Part shown: piece after piece, positions 63,088 through 64,000 of the stretch
Layout of the letters: each line of letters begins with the position of its first letter
Numbering within the stretch: the first letter of the stretch is position 1
Assembly (NCBI RefSeq): GCF_002355155.1
Contig: NZ_AP017369.1
Location: 2,976,001 to 3,040,000 of the forward strand
Direction: 5' to 3'
DNA from: Corynebacterium suranareeae
Lineage (GTDB): Bacteria > Actinomycetota > Actinomycetes > Mycobacteriales > Mycobacteriaceae
DNA length: 64,000 bases
Made by a program: the position numbers and the translations under genes
Notes under the pieces: model-generated
Seen by the model: the letters and a program-made list of their open reading frames with translations, nothing else
Databases searched by the model: none
What the model was told of the DNA's origin: nothing

Positions 63088-64000
63088 ATGACTGCTCAAC
63101 CAGCCCAAGAGCCGCCGAAATATCTGCGCTTTAGTACAAGCGGAATCCTGCCGGATAGCCGCGTTCAAATGTGGGAGGGACATAATGCTCGTGCATTAAT
63201 CCCGCTCGACATTAGAACTATCGACGATCGACCAATGCAGGCGTCGGAAACCAACCTGCATCTGCCATCGATTCGACTTGCCAGCGTGTTTGGCACATCG
63301 CAATTTGTCGAGCGTTCTGAAAGTTTTATTTCAAATAATCCCACTGGAGTCATCGCGATCTTCTTCGCTACTGAAGGTGATGCAGTATTCTTCCACCGCG
63401 GAGGCCATGTGGCACTGCGCCCAGGTCAAGCCATTGTTTATGATGCTGACCGGCCATTCCTTCGTGGGTTTAACAATCGGTTTCGGGAGTTGGTTCTCAC
63501 CATTCCAAAGCAACGTTATCAAGAGATCGTGGGATCAAAAGGCCCAGAACTGCCTGCCATATTTGAGTTTGGGGCAACGGGAAATGCCAGTGAGCAGGCT
63601 CTAGCACGACTGGTGCAGGAATCTTTGCACAGGATTGAAAGTGGCGAACCACAACACATCGATTCCACCACTTCCTTAACTAAGTCGTGGAGTGATCTCG
63701 AGGTCGAGGCTACTGGTCTAATCCGAAATGTGCTTGGTGATGCAGCAAGTAGCGAAGAAGGGCTGATCTCTGCTGCGCAAAAATATATTGAAACCAATAT
63801 CTCCGACCGCGATCTTAGTGCCGCTCAAGTGGCGGCAGCTGTGGGAATCAGTGAACGCCAATTAGCTCGTATTTTCGCCGATGCAGAACTCACCATTGGG
63901 CGCTACGTACTAAATACTCGGCTGGATTTTGCACGAGATGCGCTCTCATCCCGCGAAAGAGACAGAGTATCTGTCAGTGAAATCGGCAAGCGTTTTGGGT
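63088..64000 (+). CDS. AraC/XylS family regulator, cut by the window end
   Basis: The frame is open from the ATG at 63088 (MTAQPAQEPPKYLRF) to the window end, 304 codons, so the C-terminus is missing. It has an N-terminal ligand-binding domain of the AraC_binding_2 type (FFHRGGHVALRPGQAIVYDA then RPFLRGFNNRFRELVLTIP). The first helix-turn-helix of the AraC DNA-binding domain follows (LSAAQVAAAVGISERQLARIF), and the second is begun (VSVSEIGKRFG). Position after clpC and guaB1 matches the C. glutamicum regulator of the phenol hydroxylase gene (PheR); that identity is from memory and depends on the next gene, which is outside the window. Confidence 0.9.
   Translation, partial: MTAQPAQEPPKYLRFSTSGILPDSRVQMWEGHNARALIPLDIRTIDDRPMQASETNLHLPSIRLASVFGTSQFVERSESFISNNPTGVIAIFFATEGDAVFFHRGGHVALRPGQAIVYDADRPFLRGFNNRFRELVLTIPKQRYQEIVGSKGPELPAIFEFGATGNASEQALARLVQESLHRIESGEPQHIDSTTSLTKSWSDLEVEATGLIRNVLGDAASSEEGLISAAQKYIETNISDRDLSAAQVAAAVGISERQLARIFADAELTIGRYVLNTRLDFARDALSSRERDRVSVSEIGKRFG

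Overview
The window comes from a chromosome of the Corynebacterium glutamicum group. Several proteins match C. glutamicum products that I know from memory: Ddh (meso-diaminopimelate dehydrogenase), the threonine exporter ThrE, IpsA, PtsS/ScrB, the sialic acid genes, CarD, RadA, DisA, ButA and ClpC. Ddh differs from the ATCC 13032 protein I remember at scattered residues, so this is probably a divergent strain or a close sister species. Identification rests on recognition and gene order, not on a search.

Layout. 1-4900: a repeat-rich leader interrupted by a small non-autonomous mobile element (123-741), then ddh, an esterase, a HAD protein, a DUF1801-like protein and tRNA-Thr. 4970-10680: thrE, a lysine-tailed small protein, the OtsA/OtsB trehalose pathway with a lipoprotein between them, and the LacI-type regulator ipsA. 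10789-13309: a zinc/manganese ABC importer. 13840-20723: a catabolic operon on the minus strand (MFS transporter, Gfo/Idh/MocA dehydrogenase, sugar isomerase-like protein, FAD dehydrogenase), an IclR-type regulator broken by an in-frame amber codon, and an esterase with a neighbouring regulator. 21899-24275: rlmB and cysS. 24313-40621: a sugar-scavenging block made of sucrose uptake and hydrolysis (ptsS, scrB), amino sugar degradation (nagA, nagB), sialic acid degradation (nanA, nanK, nanE), a cytoplasmic sialidase-like protein with nanR, and the ABC importer siaEFGI. 40765-41518: two tandem paralogous membrane proteins. 41534-53344: a block conserved in actinobacteria (ispF, ispD, carD, lpqE, radA, disA, a membrane protein, carbonic anhydrase, mutY), interrupted by a two-component system and by an orphan 418-residue gene. 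53381-58066: accessory genes including butA and an overlapping ATPase plus PD-(D/E)XK nuclease pair. 58510-64000: clpC, guaB1 and the start of an AraC-type regulator.

How the genes work together: the nan/nag/scr/pts/sia genes form one carbohydrate regulon. Sialic acid enters through SiaEFGI and is cut by NanA. NanK and NanE convert the ManNAc to GlcNAc-6-P, which NagA and NagB feed into glycolysis. The two divergent promoter regions share a 16-bp motif that is a good candidate NanR operator.

The main non-gene signals are: (i) the 619-bp element with TGT...ACA ends, four 24-bp subterminal repeats at each end and 15-bp flanking direct repeats, inserted into a dispersed repeat whose uninterrupted inverted copy lies at 4290-4490; (ii) a 13-mer, GGCGTCGAAAAGC, present in about a dozen near-exact copies in genes and between genes, twice as a hairpin that supplies a stop codon; (iii) a family of ~100-bp and ~270-bp intergenic repeats; (iv) the uncharacterised ATPase/nuclease pair, which is the best candidate for an undescribed system.
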